From the NCBI RefSeq assembly GCF_000973625.1, contig NZ_CP007501.1:434001-498000 (forward strand): DNA of 64,000 nt, read 5' to 3'. Each line of letters opens with the position of its first letter. Positions within the stretch are counted from its first letter, which is position 1. Below the pieces are notes generated by a model. That model was given only the letters and a program-made list of their open reading frames with translations, ran no database searches and was not told the DNA's origin. Origin of the DNA: Polynucleobacter duraquae (GTDB lineage Bacteria > Pseudomonadota > Gammaproteobacteria > Burkholderiales > Burkholderiaceae). Shown here piece by piece: positions 53,920 to 63,616 of the stretch. A program made the translations under genes and the position numbers.

Positions 53920-55104
53920 ATGCTAAAACTAGATAACCACCTCTCGGGGCGTCATTTCTTACATATCCCCGGTCCAAGCCCAGTACCTTCGCGGATCCTG
54001 AGAGCGATTAGCTATCAAACCATCGACCATCGCGGTCCTGAATTCGGGGAATTTGGTCTTAAGGTTTTGGAAGGTATTAAAAAGATTTTTAAGACCGAGC
54101 AACCAGTCATTGTTTACTCTGCCTCTGGAACCGGCTCATGGGAAGGTGCATTGGTAAATGTTCTCAATCCCGGCGACAAGGTGCTCTTTTATGAAACTGG
54201 TCAGTTCGCTAACTTGTGGGTTGCCTTAGGTAAGCGTCTCGGTTTAAATGTTGAGGTAGTGGGTAAGCCTGGTCAAGATACTTGGCGTTGGGGTGTGGAT
54301 GCATCAGTAATTGAAGAGCGTTTACGCAAAGATACCGGACATGAAATCAAAGCAGTTTGTGTAGTTCATAACGAAACCTCTACTGGGGTTACTTCGAATA
54401 TTGCGGCAGTTCGCAAGGCGATTGACTCACTGAAGCATCCGGCCTTGTTATTGGTTGATACCGTTTCTGGCTTAGGCTCTGCGGACTATGAGCATGACAA
54501 ATGGGGCGTTGACGTGACTGTGTCTGGATCGCAAAAAGGTTTAATGCTGCCTCCAGGTATTGGTTTTAATGCGCTGTCGGCTAAAGCAATTGAAGTCAGC
54601 AAAACCAATAAGATGCCAAAGTCTTATTGGGCCTGGGATGAAATTTTAGAGTCCAATAAAACAGGTTATTGGCCAACCACTCCAAGCACTAATTTAATGT
54701 ATGGCTTGCATGAAGCAATTGACATGATGACGACGGAAGGTTTAGATACTATCTTCGCCCGTCATCAACGTTTGGCGGCAGCTTGTCGTGAAGCAGTCAA
54801 TGCATGGGGTCTAGAAATCCAGTGCCAAGATAAAGATTGCTACTCGCCAGTACTTACTTGTATTGCTACTCCAGAAGGTATGAATGCAGATGTTTTGCGT
54901 AAGCATGCCCTGGAGAAGTTCAATTTATCCCTAGGTACAGGTCTTGGAAAAATCAAAGGCAAGGCCTTCCGTATTGGTCATTTAGGCGATTGCAATGAGC
55001 TTAGCCTGATGGCTGCGCTGAGCGGGGTAGAGATGAGTTTGGGTGCGATAGGCTATAAGCCCAAGGCAAGCGGTGTTGTTGCTGCCCAAGAATTTCTAAA
55101 ATAA
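53920..55104 (+). CDS. Class V aminotransferase, serine/alanine-glyoxylate type
   Basis: This PLP enzyme probably transfers an amino group to glyoxylate. The 394 residues start HFLHIPGPSPVPSRILRAIS, then TIDHRGPEF, the family N-terminus. VHNETSTGVTSNIAAVRKAI and LLVDTVSGLGSADYEHDKWG form the active site, and SGSQKGLMLPPG holds the PLP lysine. The C-terminus contains SLGTGLGKIKGKAFRIGHLG. Neighbouring oxidase, GntR regulator and GlcG-like gene point to glycolate/glyoxylate handling. Serine-glyoxylate aminotransferase is my first choice. Confidence 0.88.
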   Translation: MLKLDNHLSGRHFLHIPGPSPVPSRILRAISYQTIDHRGPEFGEFGLKVLEGIKKIFKTEQPVIVYSASGTGSWEGALVNVLNPGDKVLFYETGQFANLWVALGKRLGLNVEVVGKPGQDTWRWGVDASVIEERLRKDTGHEIKAVCVVHNETSTGVTSNIAAVRKAIDSLKHPALLLVDTVSGLGSADYEHDKWGVDVTVSGSQKGLMLPPGIGFNALSAKAIEVSKTNKMPKSYWAWDEILESNKTGYWPTTPSTNLMYGLHEAIDMMTTEGLDTIFARHQRLAAACREAVNAWGLEIQCQDKDCYSPVLTCIATPEGMNADVLRKHALEKFNLSLGTGLGKIKGKAFRIGHLGDCNELSLMAALSGVEMSLGAIGYKPKASGVVAAQEFLK

Positions 55105-55114
55105 TCAGTAAGTT

Positions 55115-55160
55115 GGGTGTAAATGGGGTGTCGGCTAGTGAATCAACTGGCTTACACCCC
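55115..55160 (+). promoter_or_regulatory. Alternative hairpins after the aminotransferase gene
   Basis: TTACACCCC at 55152-55160 can pair with GGGTGTAA at 55115 or with GGGGTGT at 55125, which would also let GCTAGT and ACTGGC pair inside. The two folds exclude each other. There is no T-run, so it is either a weak terminator or a leader structure for the next gene. Confidence 0.4.
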
Positions 55161-55230
55161 TTATAATTCAAGTACTTATAAAGATAGCAGTTTCATCAAA
55201 TAAAACACATTCGAGACAGAGAGACTTCAC

Positions 55231-55638
55231 ATGTTGGCAACTAAACCGTATTTAACCCAGGCTGATGTTCAAAAGATTTTGGATGCAGCTGACAAGCACG
55301 CTGCAGCCAATAACTGGGCTGTGACGATTGCTGTCTGTGACGACGGTGGTCATCTCTTAGGTTTGATCCGTCGTGATACATGCGCTCCTGTCTCCGCTTA
55401 TATCGCTCAAGAAAAAGCGCGTACTGCTGCCATGGGTAAGCGCGAGAGTCGTGTATACGAAGAGATTATTAATAATGGCCGCACTTCCTTTTTATCTGCC
55501 CCACATATTTCGGGGATGTTGGAAGGCGGCGTCAATATCGAGGTAAACGGGTTTACCATCGGCGCAGTCGGCGTTTCCGGCGTTAAATCGACTGAGGATG
55601 CCGAAACCGCAAAGGCCGGCATTGCAGCCATTCTGTAA
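55231..55638 (+). CDS. GlcG/HbpS family heme-binding-type protein
   Basis: This 135-residue protein matches the GlcG/HbpS fold: ADVQKILDAADKHAAANNWA, VTIAVCDDGGHLLGLIRRDT, AYIAQEKARTAAMGKRES and the late NGFTIGAVGVSGVKSTEDAE. GlcG is encoded in glycolate operons, but its biochemical role is not established; HbpS binds heme and senses oxidative stress. Its place beside the 2-hydroxyacid oxidase and glyoxylate aminotransferase supports the GlcG reading. The next gene starts 7 bases later. Confidence 0.88.
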   Translation: MLATKPYLTQADVQKILDAADKHAAANNWAVTIAVCDDGGHLLGLIRRDTCAPVSAYIAQEKARTAAMGKRESRVYEEIINNGRTSFLSAPHISGMLEGGVNIEVNGFTIGAVGVSGVKSTEDAETAKAGIAAIL

Positions 55639-55644
55639 GTTACC

Positions 55645-57063
55645 TTGATAAATACTGTTCCTGAAATAAATTCCTCTACCGGCGCCACTAAGAGTGGCGC
55701 CACCCCAGCAACAATTACCTTTGCTGACTTTGGCTTAGATCCAAAGATTCAAAAAGCGGTATCTGAGCAGGGTTACAACACTCCAACTCCGATTCAAGCG
55801 CAAGCCATTCCGCACGTTTTGGCGGGAAGCGATTTGATGGGCGCGGCGCAAACGGGTACCGGTAAAACGGCTGCTTTTGTACTGCCCATCATTCAAAAGA
55901 TTCTGCGTCATGCAAGTAGCAGTGCTTCGCCTGCTCGCCATCCGATCCGTGCTTTAGTATTAACGCCAACACGCGAGCTAGCGGTTCAGGTTGCTGAGAA
56001 CGCAGCGAGTTATTCCAAGCACACCGATTTGCGTGCTGCCGTGGTTTACGGTGGCGTGGATATGAAAGAGCAGGTGGCCATACTGCGTGGTGGTGTAGAG
56101 ATTTTGATTGCTACTCCGGGACGCTTGCTGGATCACATAGGCTCTAAAGTAGCCAACCTGTCTCAAGTAGAAATTCTGGTGCTAGACGAAGCCGATCGCA
56201 TGCTCGATATGGGCTTCTTGCCTGACTTACAGCGCATCATTGATTTGATTCCAGCTCAGCGCCAAACTCTCTTGTTCTCAGCGACGTTTTCACCAGAGAT
56301 TAAAAAGTTGGCACAAAGTTATTTGCGTACGCCGGTGACTGTTGAAGTGGCGCGCCAAAATGCCGCGGCAGATACTGTTAAGCAAGTAGTTCATATGGTG
56401 GCTAGTGCTGATAAGCAACAGGCAATTGTGAAAGTACTTGAAGCGCGTACTCGTCAAGGCCTATCTCGTCAGTGCATCATCTTTACCAACAGTCGTTTAG
56501 GTTGTGCAAGGCTAGCTCGCTCATTGGAGCGTGATGGTATCAAGGCTGGCGCGATTCATGGTGATAAGAGTCAGGGTGAGCGCACTCTCACTTTAGATGC
56601 CTTTAAGTCTGGAGCGATCGAGGCCTTAGTTGCAACCGATGTAGCCGCTCGCGGTCTGGATATTCCATCGATGCCTTGCGTGATTAATCACGAGTTGCCA
56701 TTTAATGCTGAAGATTTTATACACCGTATTGGCCGTACAGGTCGCGCTGGTAGTAAGGGCGATGCAATTGCATTGGTTGATGCCAGTGAAAAACGTTTAC
56801 TCGACGATATTGAAAAGTTGATGAAGCGCAAGTTGGATATTCAGCCATTGCCTGAGGGCAGCTCACGCCCCGCACCCAGCAGAAATTCGTCGAGATCAGA
56901 TGCACCAGCAAAAATGTCAGATCCATTTTTCTATAAGCCTTATGAGCCTACTGCTGTAGTCAAGCCAGCATCAGAGGCTGTTAATCCTACTGAGAAAAAA
57001 GTCGGCATCATTCCAGCAAAACCAGCAGTCGGCGCTTTACTTGGCGGCTTTAAGAAAAAGTAA
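55645..57063 (+). CDS. DEAD-box RNA helicase, RhlE-like
   Basis: This ATP-dependent RNA helicase probably works in ribosome assembly or mRNA decay. The 472 residues show the Q motif (FADFGLDPKIQKAVSEQGYN, then TPTPIQ), Walker A AAQTGTGKTAAF, PTRELAVQ, VLDEADRMLDMGF, SAT in LLFSATFSPE, and HRIGRTGRAG. A variable basic tail after residue 390 is typical of RhlE. The start is TTG at 55645, 7 bases after the GlcG-like stop. Its 3' end overlaps the convergent gluQ gene by 14 bases. Confidence 0.93.
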   Translation: MINTVPEINSSTGATKSGATPATITFADFGLDPKIQKAVSEQGYNTPTPIQAQAIPHVLAGSDLMGAAQTGTGKTAAFVLPIIQKILRHASSSASPARHPIRALVLTPTRELAVQVAENAASYSKHTDLRAAVVYGGVDMKEQVAILRGGVEILIATPGRLLDHIGSKVANLSQVEILVLDEADRMLDMGFLPDLQRIIDLIPAQRQTLLFSATFSPEIKKLAQSYLRTPVTVEVARQNAAADTVKQVVHMVASADKQQAIVKVLEARTRQGLSRQCIIFTNSRLGCARLARSLERDGIKAGAIHGDKSQGERTLTLDAFKSGAIEALVATDVAARGLDIPSMPCVINHELPFNAEDFIHRIGRTGRAGSKGDAIALVDASEKRLLDDIEKLMKRKLDIQPLPEGSSRPAPSRNSSRSDAPAKMSDPFFYKPYEPTAVVKPASEAVNPTEKKVGIIPAKPAVGALLGGFKKK

Positions 57064-58003
57064 TTTTTCTGTCCCAAGCCTGGGTGGCTGCCAAAAGCCA
57101 CTCAGCAATCGAAGTTTCCTTCCCATCTGGAAGATCTCTCAGTCCTAAATGCATTCCAGCTTTACGTAATTCTTGTAAAGCCTGCTGCGCATTCTCAATA
57201 TGAATGGCGCTTGCCAGAGTTTGCTTACTGAGTTTCTCGCCATGCTCATCAAGCACTAAAGGTAGATGCAGGTAGCTCGGAGTTTCATACTCCAAGACCC
57301 GCTGCAGATAAATTTGTCGTGCGGTGTTGTCTAGTAAATCTGCCCCGCGCACGATATGCGTAATTCCTTGCTCGGCATCATCCACCACGACGGCCAGTTG
57401 ATAAGTAAATATGCCATCCCGGCGCCGCAACACAAAATCTCCTACATCTCGATTGAGATCTTGAGTTTGCTTGCTCAGGGCCAGATCTTCAAAATGCATG
57501 GTGATCTCTGGTGGTAGGGCAAGTCGCCAAGCGACTTCGGTTGATGGTCTTTCCACCTCATCGTATGTGCCAATTTGATGAGGGCGACAGGTTCCGGGGT
57601 AGACCATCTCCTGATTGCGGGGAGTCGTTACGCCACGAGCTTCTAGGGCGTTTGCAATGGCTTGTCGAGAGCAGGTGCAGGGATAGATGATTTGGAGCTG
57701 ATTTAAGCGCTCCAAGGCCTGTTTATAGCGCTCTTGGTGCTTGGATTGCCAGGTTGGCTCCTCGTCCCAAGAGAGGCCGCAAGCAAGCAATTGGCGCAGG
57801 ATTTCTTGATCTGCCCCCGGAATACAACGGGGAGCGTCTAAATCCTCCATTCTGAGTAGCCATTTTCCATGATTTTTACGGGCATCTAACCAGCTCCCTA
57901 GGGCAGCAACGAGCGATCCCGCGTGTAACGGGCCAGTGGGCGAGGGGGCAAATCGCCCGCGATAGCCGTCGGCTGGGGGTGAGGGGTTTTTGAAGTTCGG
58001 CAC
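57050..58003 (-). CDS. gluQ: Glutamyl-Q tRNA(Asp) synthetase GluQ
   Basis: GluQ attaches glutamate to queuosine in tRNA-Asp. The 317-residue protein is a shortened glutamyl-tRNA synthetase: RGRFAPSPTGPLHAGSLVAA (HIGH-like), WLLRMEDLDAPRC, a zinc site with CTCSRQ, and the KLSKQTLAS (KMSKS-like) loop. The anticodon-binding domain is absent, as expected. The start is GTG. With queG 10 kb away it forms a second queuosine-linked gene in the window. Confidence 0.95.
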   Translation of the reverse strand: MPNFKNPSPPADGYRGRFAPSPTGPLHAGSLVAALGSWLDARKNHGKWLLRMEDLDAPRCIPGADQEILRQLLACGLSWDEEPTWQSKHQERYKQALERLNQLQIIYPCTCSRQAIANALEARGVTTPRNQEMVYPGTCRPHQIGTYDEVERPSTEVAWRLALPPEITMHFEDLALSKQTQDLNRDVGDFVLRRRDGIFTYQLAVVVDDAEQGITHIVRGADLLDNTARQIYLQRVLEYETPSYLHLPLVLDEHGEKLSKQTLASAIHIENAQQALQELRKAGMHLGLRDLPDGKETSIAEWLLAATQAWDRKITFS

Positions 58004-58018
58004 AGCTAAAATGATCTC

Positions 58019-61000
58019 ATGGCTTCACCCCGTTTTGTTCATCTACGCGTCCATTCCGAGTTTTCGATTACGGATGGCGTTGTTCGCATTGACGATGCGG
58101 TAGCTGCCGCTGAAAAAGACGGTATGGGCGCCTTGGCTCTCACTGACTTAAGTAATTTATTTGGCCTAGTTCGTTTTTATAGTGCTGCACGCTCTGGCGG
58201 AATTAAGCCAATCGCAGGCGCGGATGTTTGGGTGAGCAATCCCCAAGACCCAGATCAACCTCATCGTTTATTACTCCTGGTACAAAATCACTCTGGCTAC
58301 CTCAATCTATGCCAGCTCTTAAGTAAGGCCTCCCTTGAGAATCAATCCCGAGGTCGAGCTGAGGTCGATCTCAACTGGTTTAGCGAACCAGCTTCAAAGG
58401 CTGAAGATAAAGCTGCAAAAAGAACGCTGTCTTATGGATTGATTGCGCTTTCAGGTGGACGCTGGGGTGATGTTGGTGCTGCTCTCCTGGCTGGTCAAGA
58501 AGATTTAGCGAAAGTTGCTACCAAGCGTTGGGCGAGCTTATTTCCAAATGCTTTTTACATTGAAGTGCAGCGCGGCGGTCATCCTCAGGATGAGCAGCAA
58601 CTTCAGTTGGCTTGCCACCTTGCTAGTGAAATGGATTTACCAATTGTTGCTACGCATCCAGTGCAGTTTATGCAGCGTAGTGATTTCATAGCCCATGAGG
58701 CCCGAGTCTGTATTGCAGAAGGCGAGCTTTTAGGTAATCCTCGTCGCACCAAGAAATTTAATGAAGAGCAGTATTTTTTATCTCAAGAGGAGATGGAAAA
58801 GCGCTTTGCAGATTTACCAGTTGCACTTGCAAACTCCGTGGAGATTGCCAAGCGCTGCAACCTCTCTTTGACTTTAGGTCAGCCGCGTTTGCCGGATTTT
58901 CCAACGCCACCAGGTATTACGCTCGACGATTATTTATTGCAGCAATCAGAGATTGGTCTGAAGCGCCATATGGTGCGCAATTTTCCTGACGCAGAGGAGC
59001 GCGCTAAGGAAGAGGTCCGGTATCACGAGCGCTTGGTGTTCGAGGTAAAGACAATTGCTCAAATGGGTTTCCCAGGCTACTTCTTAATTGTTGCTGACTT
59101 TATTAACTGGGCAAAAAATAATGGCGTACCAGTTGGCCCCGGTCGTGGATCTGGTGCTGGCTCTTTGGTAGCCTATTCATTGGGAATTACTGATCTTGAC
59201 CCGTTGCGTTACAACCTCCTTTTTGAGCGCTTCTTAAATCCTGAACGGGTATCGATGCCCGACTTCGATATTGACTTTTGCCAGCATGGGCGCGATCGCG
59301 TGATTCAGTACGTAAAAGATAAATATGGAAAAGATGCAGTTAGTCAAATTGCTACCTTTGGAACAATGGCTGCACGCGCAGCAATTCGTGACGTTGGTCG
59401 TGTGCTCGAGCAAGGCTATAACTTCGTTGACGGTATCGCAAAATTGATTCCGAACAAGCCAGGTCAGTACATGACTATTGAAATAGCCAAGAAGGAAGAG
59501 AAGCAATTAGGCGAGCGTGAAAAGAATGAAGATGAAGTGCGTCAACTGTTATCTCTAGCGCAGCAGTTAGAGGGTATGACTCGTAACGTGGGCATGCATG
59601 CGGGTGGTGTATTAATTGCGCCTGGTCGTTTAACCGATTTTTGCCCGCTCTATACGCAAGAGGCGAAAGACTCCAAAGACCAAGAGAGTGGTTCAGTCAT
59701 TAGTCAGTTTGATAAAGATGACGTAGAGGCGATTGGTCTAGTGAAGTTCGACTTTCTAGGTTTAACCACCTTAACAATTTTGGCAGCTGCTGAGAAATGG
59801 ATTAAAACGCTACATACCGATCGTAAAGATTGGAATATCGGTGAAATTCTGCTTGATGATCAAAAGGCTTTTGAAGTTTTAAAGAATGCCAATACGGTCG
59901 CTGTCTTCCAGTTAGAAAGTCGTGGCATGCAAGGCATGCTGCGTGAAGCTAAGCCTGACCGCTTCGAAGATATTATTGCGCTCGTCGCGCTCTATCGCCC
60001 TGGTCCAATGGATCTGATCCCGGACTTTATTGAACGTAAGCACGGGCGGCAAAAAGTAGAGTATCCGGATCCTCGCATTGAGCCCGTTCTGCAAGAAACC
60101 TACGGCATCATGGTCTACCAAGAGCAGGTGATGCAGATGGCGCAGATGATTGGCGGCTACTCACTCGGTGGCGCAGACATGTTGCGTCGTGCGATGGGTA
60201 AGAAGAAGCCTGAAGAGATGGCGCAGCATCGCAAGATTTTTAGTGATGGCGCAAAAGCAGGCGGTATTACTGAAGGTAAAGCCAACGAGATTTATGACTT
60301 GATGGAGCGTTTTGCAGGCTATGGATTTAATAAATCCCACGCTGCTGCTTATGCGCTCTTGGCATATCAAACTGCCTGGCTAAAAGCCTACTACCCCGCT
60401 GAATTTATGGCGGCCAACTTATCGCTCGCAATGGATGACACCGATAAGGTGAAGATTCTGTATGACGATTGTTTGGCAAATCATATTCGCGTGTTTTCAC
60501 CAGACATTAATACTGGTGTGTATGTTTTCACGCCATTACGTGCGCCAGATGCTGCCCCAGATTCCCCGATTAGTCATATTCGTTATGGTTTAGGTGCGGT
60601 TAGGGGAACTGGTGAAGCGGCAATTGAAGTGATTGTGAAGGCGCGTGAGGCTGGCGGTCCATTCAAGGATCTGTTTGACTTCTGCGCACGCGTTGATCGT
60701 AGACAGGTGAACCGTAGAGCGATTGAGGCTTTAATGCGTGCTGGCGCCTTTGATAGCTTGTATAAGGACTCCATTTCCGCTGGTGGCAATCTTTACGATA
60801 TTCGATCTACTTTATTGGCTTCTCTTGCGCGTGCAATTGAGGCTGCCGAACAAGCTGAAGCCTCAATTAATCAAGTGAGTTTATTTGAGATGGCAGGAGA
60901 AGATGATCGTCATTTGCCAGAGTTAGTTCGCGAATTACCATGGTCTGAAAAGAAACGTCTCCAAGATGAAAAGAGCGCTTTAGGACTTTGTTTAACTGGC

Positions 61001-61645
61001 CACATGTTTGACGCCTATCGTGACGAGACGGCGCATTTTATTCGCCAGCCATTAGTCAAGGTGACTGAGGGTAAAGACCAGTTAATCGCCGGCATTATTA
61101 CTTCTGCTCGGATGCTGACTGGGCAGCGTGGACGCATGATGATTGCAACTATTGATGATGGCACTGCTGCGATTGAAGTGACGCTCTACAGCGAAGTCTA
61201 TGAACCCAATCGTTCTTGGCTCAAAGAAGATGAGTTGCTGGTGGCCAAAGTCAATATCACTCCGGATAAGTTTTCTGGTGGAGTGAGAATCGTTTCTGAG
61301 GCGGTCATGGATATTACGGGAGCCCGTATGCGTTTTGCACGCAACCTTCATCTATCCATCGATTCAGCAATTGATCTCAAATCCTTACGTAGCCAAATTG
61401 GACCTTACTTGATGAGTAACCGGGTACGCGATCCTAAGCTAGGTCCTGCGGTAGCTTCTATGCCAAGCGCTAGCGAAGGCATGAAGGGTTTAATGCTTAC
61501 TGCTGCAGTCACCACTAGTGGTGGAGCCTGTCTGATGCAATTTCCGGAAGAGCTCCGAATTTATCCAGATGACGCTTGCTTACATAGTTTGAATCAAATT
61601 TTGGCAGCCAAGCAATCTAATACTGTTCAAGTTCAGTACCTCTAA
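58019..61645 (+). CDS. dnaE: DNA polymerase III alpha subunit DnaE
   Basis: This is the replicative polymerase catalytic subunit, 1208 residues, the normal DnaE length. Domains in order are PHP (1-290, with FVHLRVHSEFSITDGVV), palm (GPGRGSGAGSLVAYSLGITD, and the catalytic PDFDIDFC), thumb and fingers, helix-hairpin-helix near 840-930, and an OB fold near 1020-1100 (LIAGIITSARMLTGQRGRMM). Catalytic aspartates are intact. The ATG is 16 bases from the divergent gluQ start. Confidence 0.98.
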   Translation: MASPRFVHLRVHSEFSITDGVVRIDDAVAAAEKDGMGALALTDLSNLFGLVRFYSAARSGGIKPIAGADVWVSNPQDPDQPHRLLLLVQNHSGYLNLCQLLSKASLENQSRGRAEVDLNWFSEPASKAEDKAAKRTLSYGLIALSGGRWGDVGAALLAGQEDLAKVATKRWASLFPNAFYIEVQRGGHPQDEQQLQLACHLASEMDLPIVATHPVQFMQRSDFIAHEARVCIAEGELLGNPRRTKKFNEEQYFLSQEEMEKRFADLPVALANSVEIAKRCNLSLTLGQPRLPDFPTPPGITLDDYLLQQSEIGLKRHMVRNFPDAEERAKEEVRYHERLVFEVKTIAQMGFPGYFLIVADFINWAKNNGVPVGPGRGSGAGSLVAYSLGITDLDPLRYNLLFERFLNPERVSMPDFDIDFCQHGRDRVIQYVKDKYGKDAVSQIATFGTMAARAAIRDVGRVLEQGYNFVDGIAKLIPNKPGQYMTIEIAKKEEKQLGEREKNEDEVRQLLSLAQQLEGMTRNVGMHAGGVLIAPGRLTDFCPLYTQEAKDSKDQESGSVISQFDKDDVEAIGLVKFDFLGLTTLTILAAAEKWIKTLHTDRKDWNIGEILLDDQKAFEVLKNANTVAVFQLESRGMQGMLREAKPDRFEDIIALVALYRPGPMDLIPDFIERKHGRQKVEYPDPRIEPVLQETYGIMVYQEQVMQMAQMIGGYSLGGADMLRRAMGKKKPEEMAQHRKIFSDGAKAGGITEGKANEIYDLMERFAGYGFNKSHAAAYALLAYQTAWLKAYYPAEFMAANLSLAMDDTDKVKILYDDCLANHIRVFSPDINTGVYVFTPLRAPDAAPDSPISHIRYGLGAVRGTGEAAIEVIVKAREAGGPFKDLFDFCARVDRRQVNRRAIEALMRAGAFDSLYKDSISAGGNLYDIRSTLLASLARAIEAAEQAEASINQVSLFEMAGEDDRHLPELVRELPWSEKKRLQDEKSALGLCLTGHMFDAYRDETAHFIRQPLVKVTEGKDQLIAGIITSARMLTGQRGRMMIATIDDGTAAIEVTLYSEVYEPNRSWLKEDELLVAKVNITPDKFSGGVRIVSEAVMDITGARMRFARNLHLSIDSAIDLKSLRSQIGPYLMSNRVRDPKLGPAVASMPSASEGMKGLMLTAAVTTSGGACLMQFPEELRIYPDDACLHSLNQILAAKQSNTVQVQYL

Positions 61646-61658
61646 GCGCGTATCAGTT

Positions 61659-62816
61659 TTATTTCTTTATAGCGCTTTGCAGTGCTTGAATCACTTGGTT
61701 TGGGTCTAGCTGGTCCAAGCATTCGCTATTACTACTTGCGCGATCCTCGCAACCTGCTTTGCGGCAGGGGACGCATTCACCAGGCCCTTGTAGGATTGTG
61801 ACATTACCAACCGTCTGCGAGCGAGCTCTTAATCGATATGGCTGTTCACCAACAAAACCATTAGGCCATGGCCCAAAGTTGGTGGGTGGTGTTGGACCGA
61901 ATAGGGCAATGGTGGGTGAATTGCATGCGGCTGCTAAGTGCGTAATAGAGGTGTCTACCCCAACATAAGCTATCGCTCCACGAATCAGTGTCCCCGCCTG
62001 CGGGATAGTGAGCTGGCCCGCAGTATCAAGGACATGCTTGCGGGTTTCTTCATCAAGCAATGAAAGAATATCTTGATTGAGTTGCAGATCTTGCTTGGCG
62101 GGAGATGCGCTCAGCACCACTTGCCAACCTTGTTTTGTAATCCATGTCAGCAATGTTTGCCAATACGCAAGTGGCCAACGCTTATATGCGGTTAAAGGTC
62201 CGGGGTGAACCACCACATAAGGTGAGTGAAGTTGACTTGCAATACTTGGGATAATCGGATCACCAGCAGGAGCTGTTACCGAGATTGGTTTCTTAAATAA
62301 TTCCAGTGGATTTTTATAAAAGATCTCGAGCAGGCGAAGCTTTTCAGTAATAACATGTTGTGCAAAATAATCTACGTCAACTGTATGCAGGCTAATAGTT
62401 TTTTTCCAGGCATTTTGTTGATCACTTTTACTTTTTTTAGCTTTATCTTGTTCAGTGAGGCCTTGAGGATGGCCACCTAGAACGCCCACGCGGTGATGAG
62501 CTGCTGCTAGGCCATAGAAATAGGCGCGATCACTGGGTTGCGTAACCACTGCTAAATCATAACGTTGAAAGAGTTTAAAAAATAAAGTGAGATATTCCCC
62601 AAGCTTGGGGCGATCTGAGGTTTCAATGATCTGAGCAATATCGGGGTTGCCTTTGAGCATCTCGAGCTTGCCGCGGTAGCCCAAAAAGTGAAACTCAGCA
62701 TCAGGCCACAGTTCACGAGCTTGTGAAATGAGCGGTGTAGTGACAAGGACATCGCCAATTTGGCGAGTCGCAATAAATAAAACTTTTTTAGGCTTGAGCG
62801 CTGAGAATGCAGACAT
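61659..62816 (-). CDS. Glycosyltransferase family 9 (LPS heptosyltransferase-like)
   Basis: This 385-residue GT-B enzyme likely adds heptose to the lipopolysaccharide core. The N-terminal FIATRQIGDVLVTTPLISQA and C-terminal VVHPGPLTAYKRWPLAYWQT and GVDTSITHLAAACNSPTIAL, then FGPTPPTNFGPW, are GT9 signatures, most like RfaQ/WaaQ. Cysteines near the end (CVPCRKAGCEDR) are common in this subgroup. It is the third gene of a minus-strand set and follows the GT2 gene by 20 bases. Confidence 0.9.
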   Translation of the reverse strand: MSAFSALKPKKVLFIATRQIGDVLVTTPLISQARELWPDAEFHFLGYRGKLEMLKGNPDIAQIIETSDRPKLGEYLTLFFKLFQRYDLAVVTQPSDRAYFYGLAAAHHRVGVLGGHPQGLTEQDKAKKSKSDQQNAWKKTISLHTVDVDYFAQHVITEKLRLLEIFYKNPLELFKKPISVTAPAGDPIIPSIASQLHSPYVVVHPGPLTAYKRWPLAYWQTLLTWITKQGWQVVLSASPAKQDLQLNQDILSLLDEETRKHVLDTAGQLTIPQAGTLIRGAIAYVGVDTSITHLAAACNSPTIALFGPTPPTNFGPWPNGFVGEQPYRLRARSQTVGNVTILQGPGECVPCRKAGCEDRASSNSECLDQLDPNQVIQALQSAIKK

Positions 62817-62836
62817 AGGGGTAATGTAACTAAATC

Positions 62837-63616
62837 CTACTTAACTTTAGCGAGAATTTTTTCACGGACGCGACGCGCATTTTCTGCAGCATTGGATTGA
62901 TCATTGATGCGGTGGTAGAGGTGCAGCACTTCAGTTGCCCAAGATCCAGATTTTCTAATCAACCCACGATTTTGTAATCGGAAAACAAAATCGGCATCTT
63001 CATGTCCCCAGCCTGTCATGGTTTCATCAAAGCCGCCTATCGCCAGAGCGTTAGCTTTCCAACATGCCATATTGCAGCCTTTAATACGGCGCCAGACAAA
63101 TTTTTTGTAGTTGCGCCAGGCGCCATTACCCAACTTGACTTTGAGGGGCCAATACTTATTGATACCGCCGGATAGTCGATAGCTTAATAAGTTATCAGTG
63201 AATTTCTTGGAGTCCCAATGAGGCCATGAAAGCAATTGTTTACTGAGTTGGTCGTTCAGTAAAACACGACTACCTGTCACTAGATGGTTTGCCTGAGACA
63301 GTGCACGATGTTGTGCAATAAAGTCTGGCTGTACAACGCAATCACCATCGAGAAATACGAGATATTCACCGGAAGCCGCTTGAATGGCTTGATTGAGAAT
63401 GCGGGTCTTACGAAATCCCTGATCTTCTTGCCAAAGATGAGTAATTTTTACTGGGAAATTTTTCTGGATTGCTTCTATGAGATCTTTGGTGTCTGTAGTT
63501 GAGCCATCATCGGCAATGATGATTTCAAAATGGAAATCTGCTTGAGTGCTCAGTGACTCAAGACAGAGTTTGAGGGCCTGTGGCCAGTTATAGGTCGCCA
63601 GAAGAACGGAGATCAT
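62837..63616 (-). CDS. Glycosyltransferase family 2
   Basis: The 259 residues form a GT-A enzyme: MISVLLATYNWPQALKLCLE at the start, EIIIADDGSTTDTKDLIEAI, the metal-binding D-x-D-like YLVFLDGDCVV, and GGFDETMTGWGHEDADFVFR near the end. The last is the galactosyltransferase C-terminal block. It probably builds the LPS core. The ATG overlaps the stop of the upstream gene by four bases (ATGA), so translation is coupled. Confidence 0.9.
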   Translation of the reverse strand: MISVLLATYNWPQALKLCLESLSTQADFHFEIIIADDGSTTDTKDLIEAIQKNFPVKITHLWQEDQGFRKTRILNQAIQAASGEYLVFLDGDCVVQPDFIAQHRALSQANHLVTGSRVLLNDQLSKQLLSWPHWDSKKFTDNLLSYRLSGGINKYWPLKVKLGNGAWRNYKKFVWRRIKGCNMACWKANALAIGGFDETMTGWGHEDADFVFRLQNRGLIRKSGSWATEVLHLYHRINDQSNAAENARRVREKILAKVK

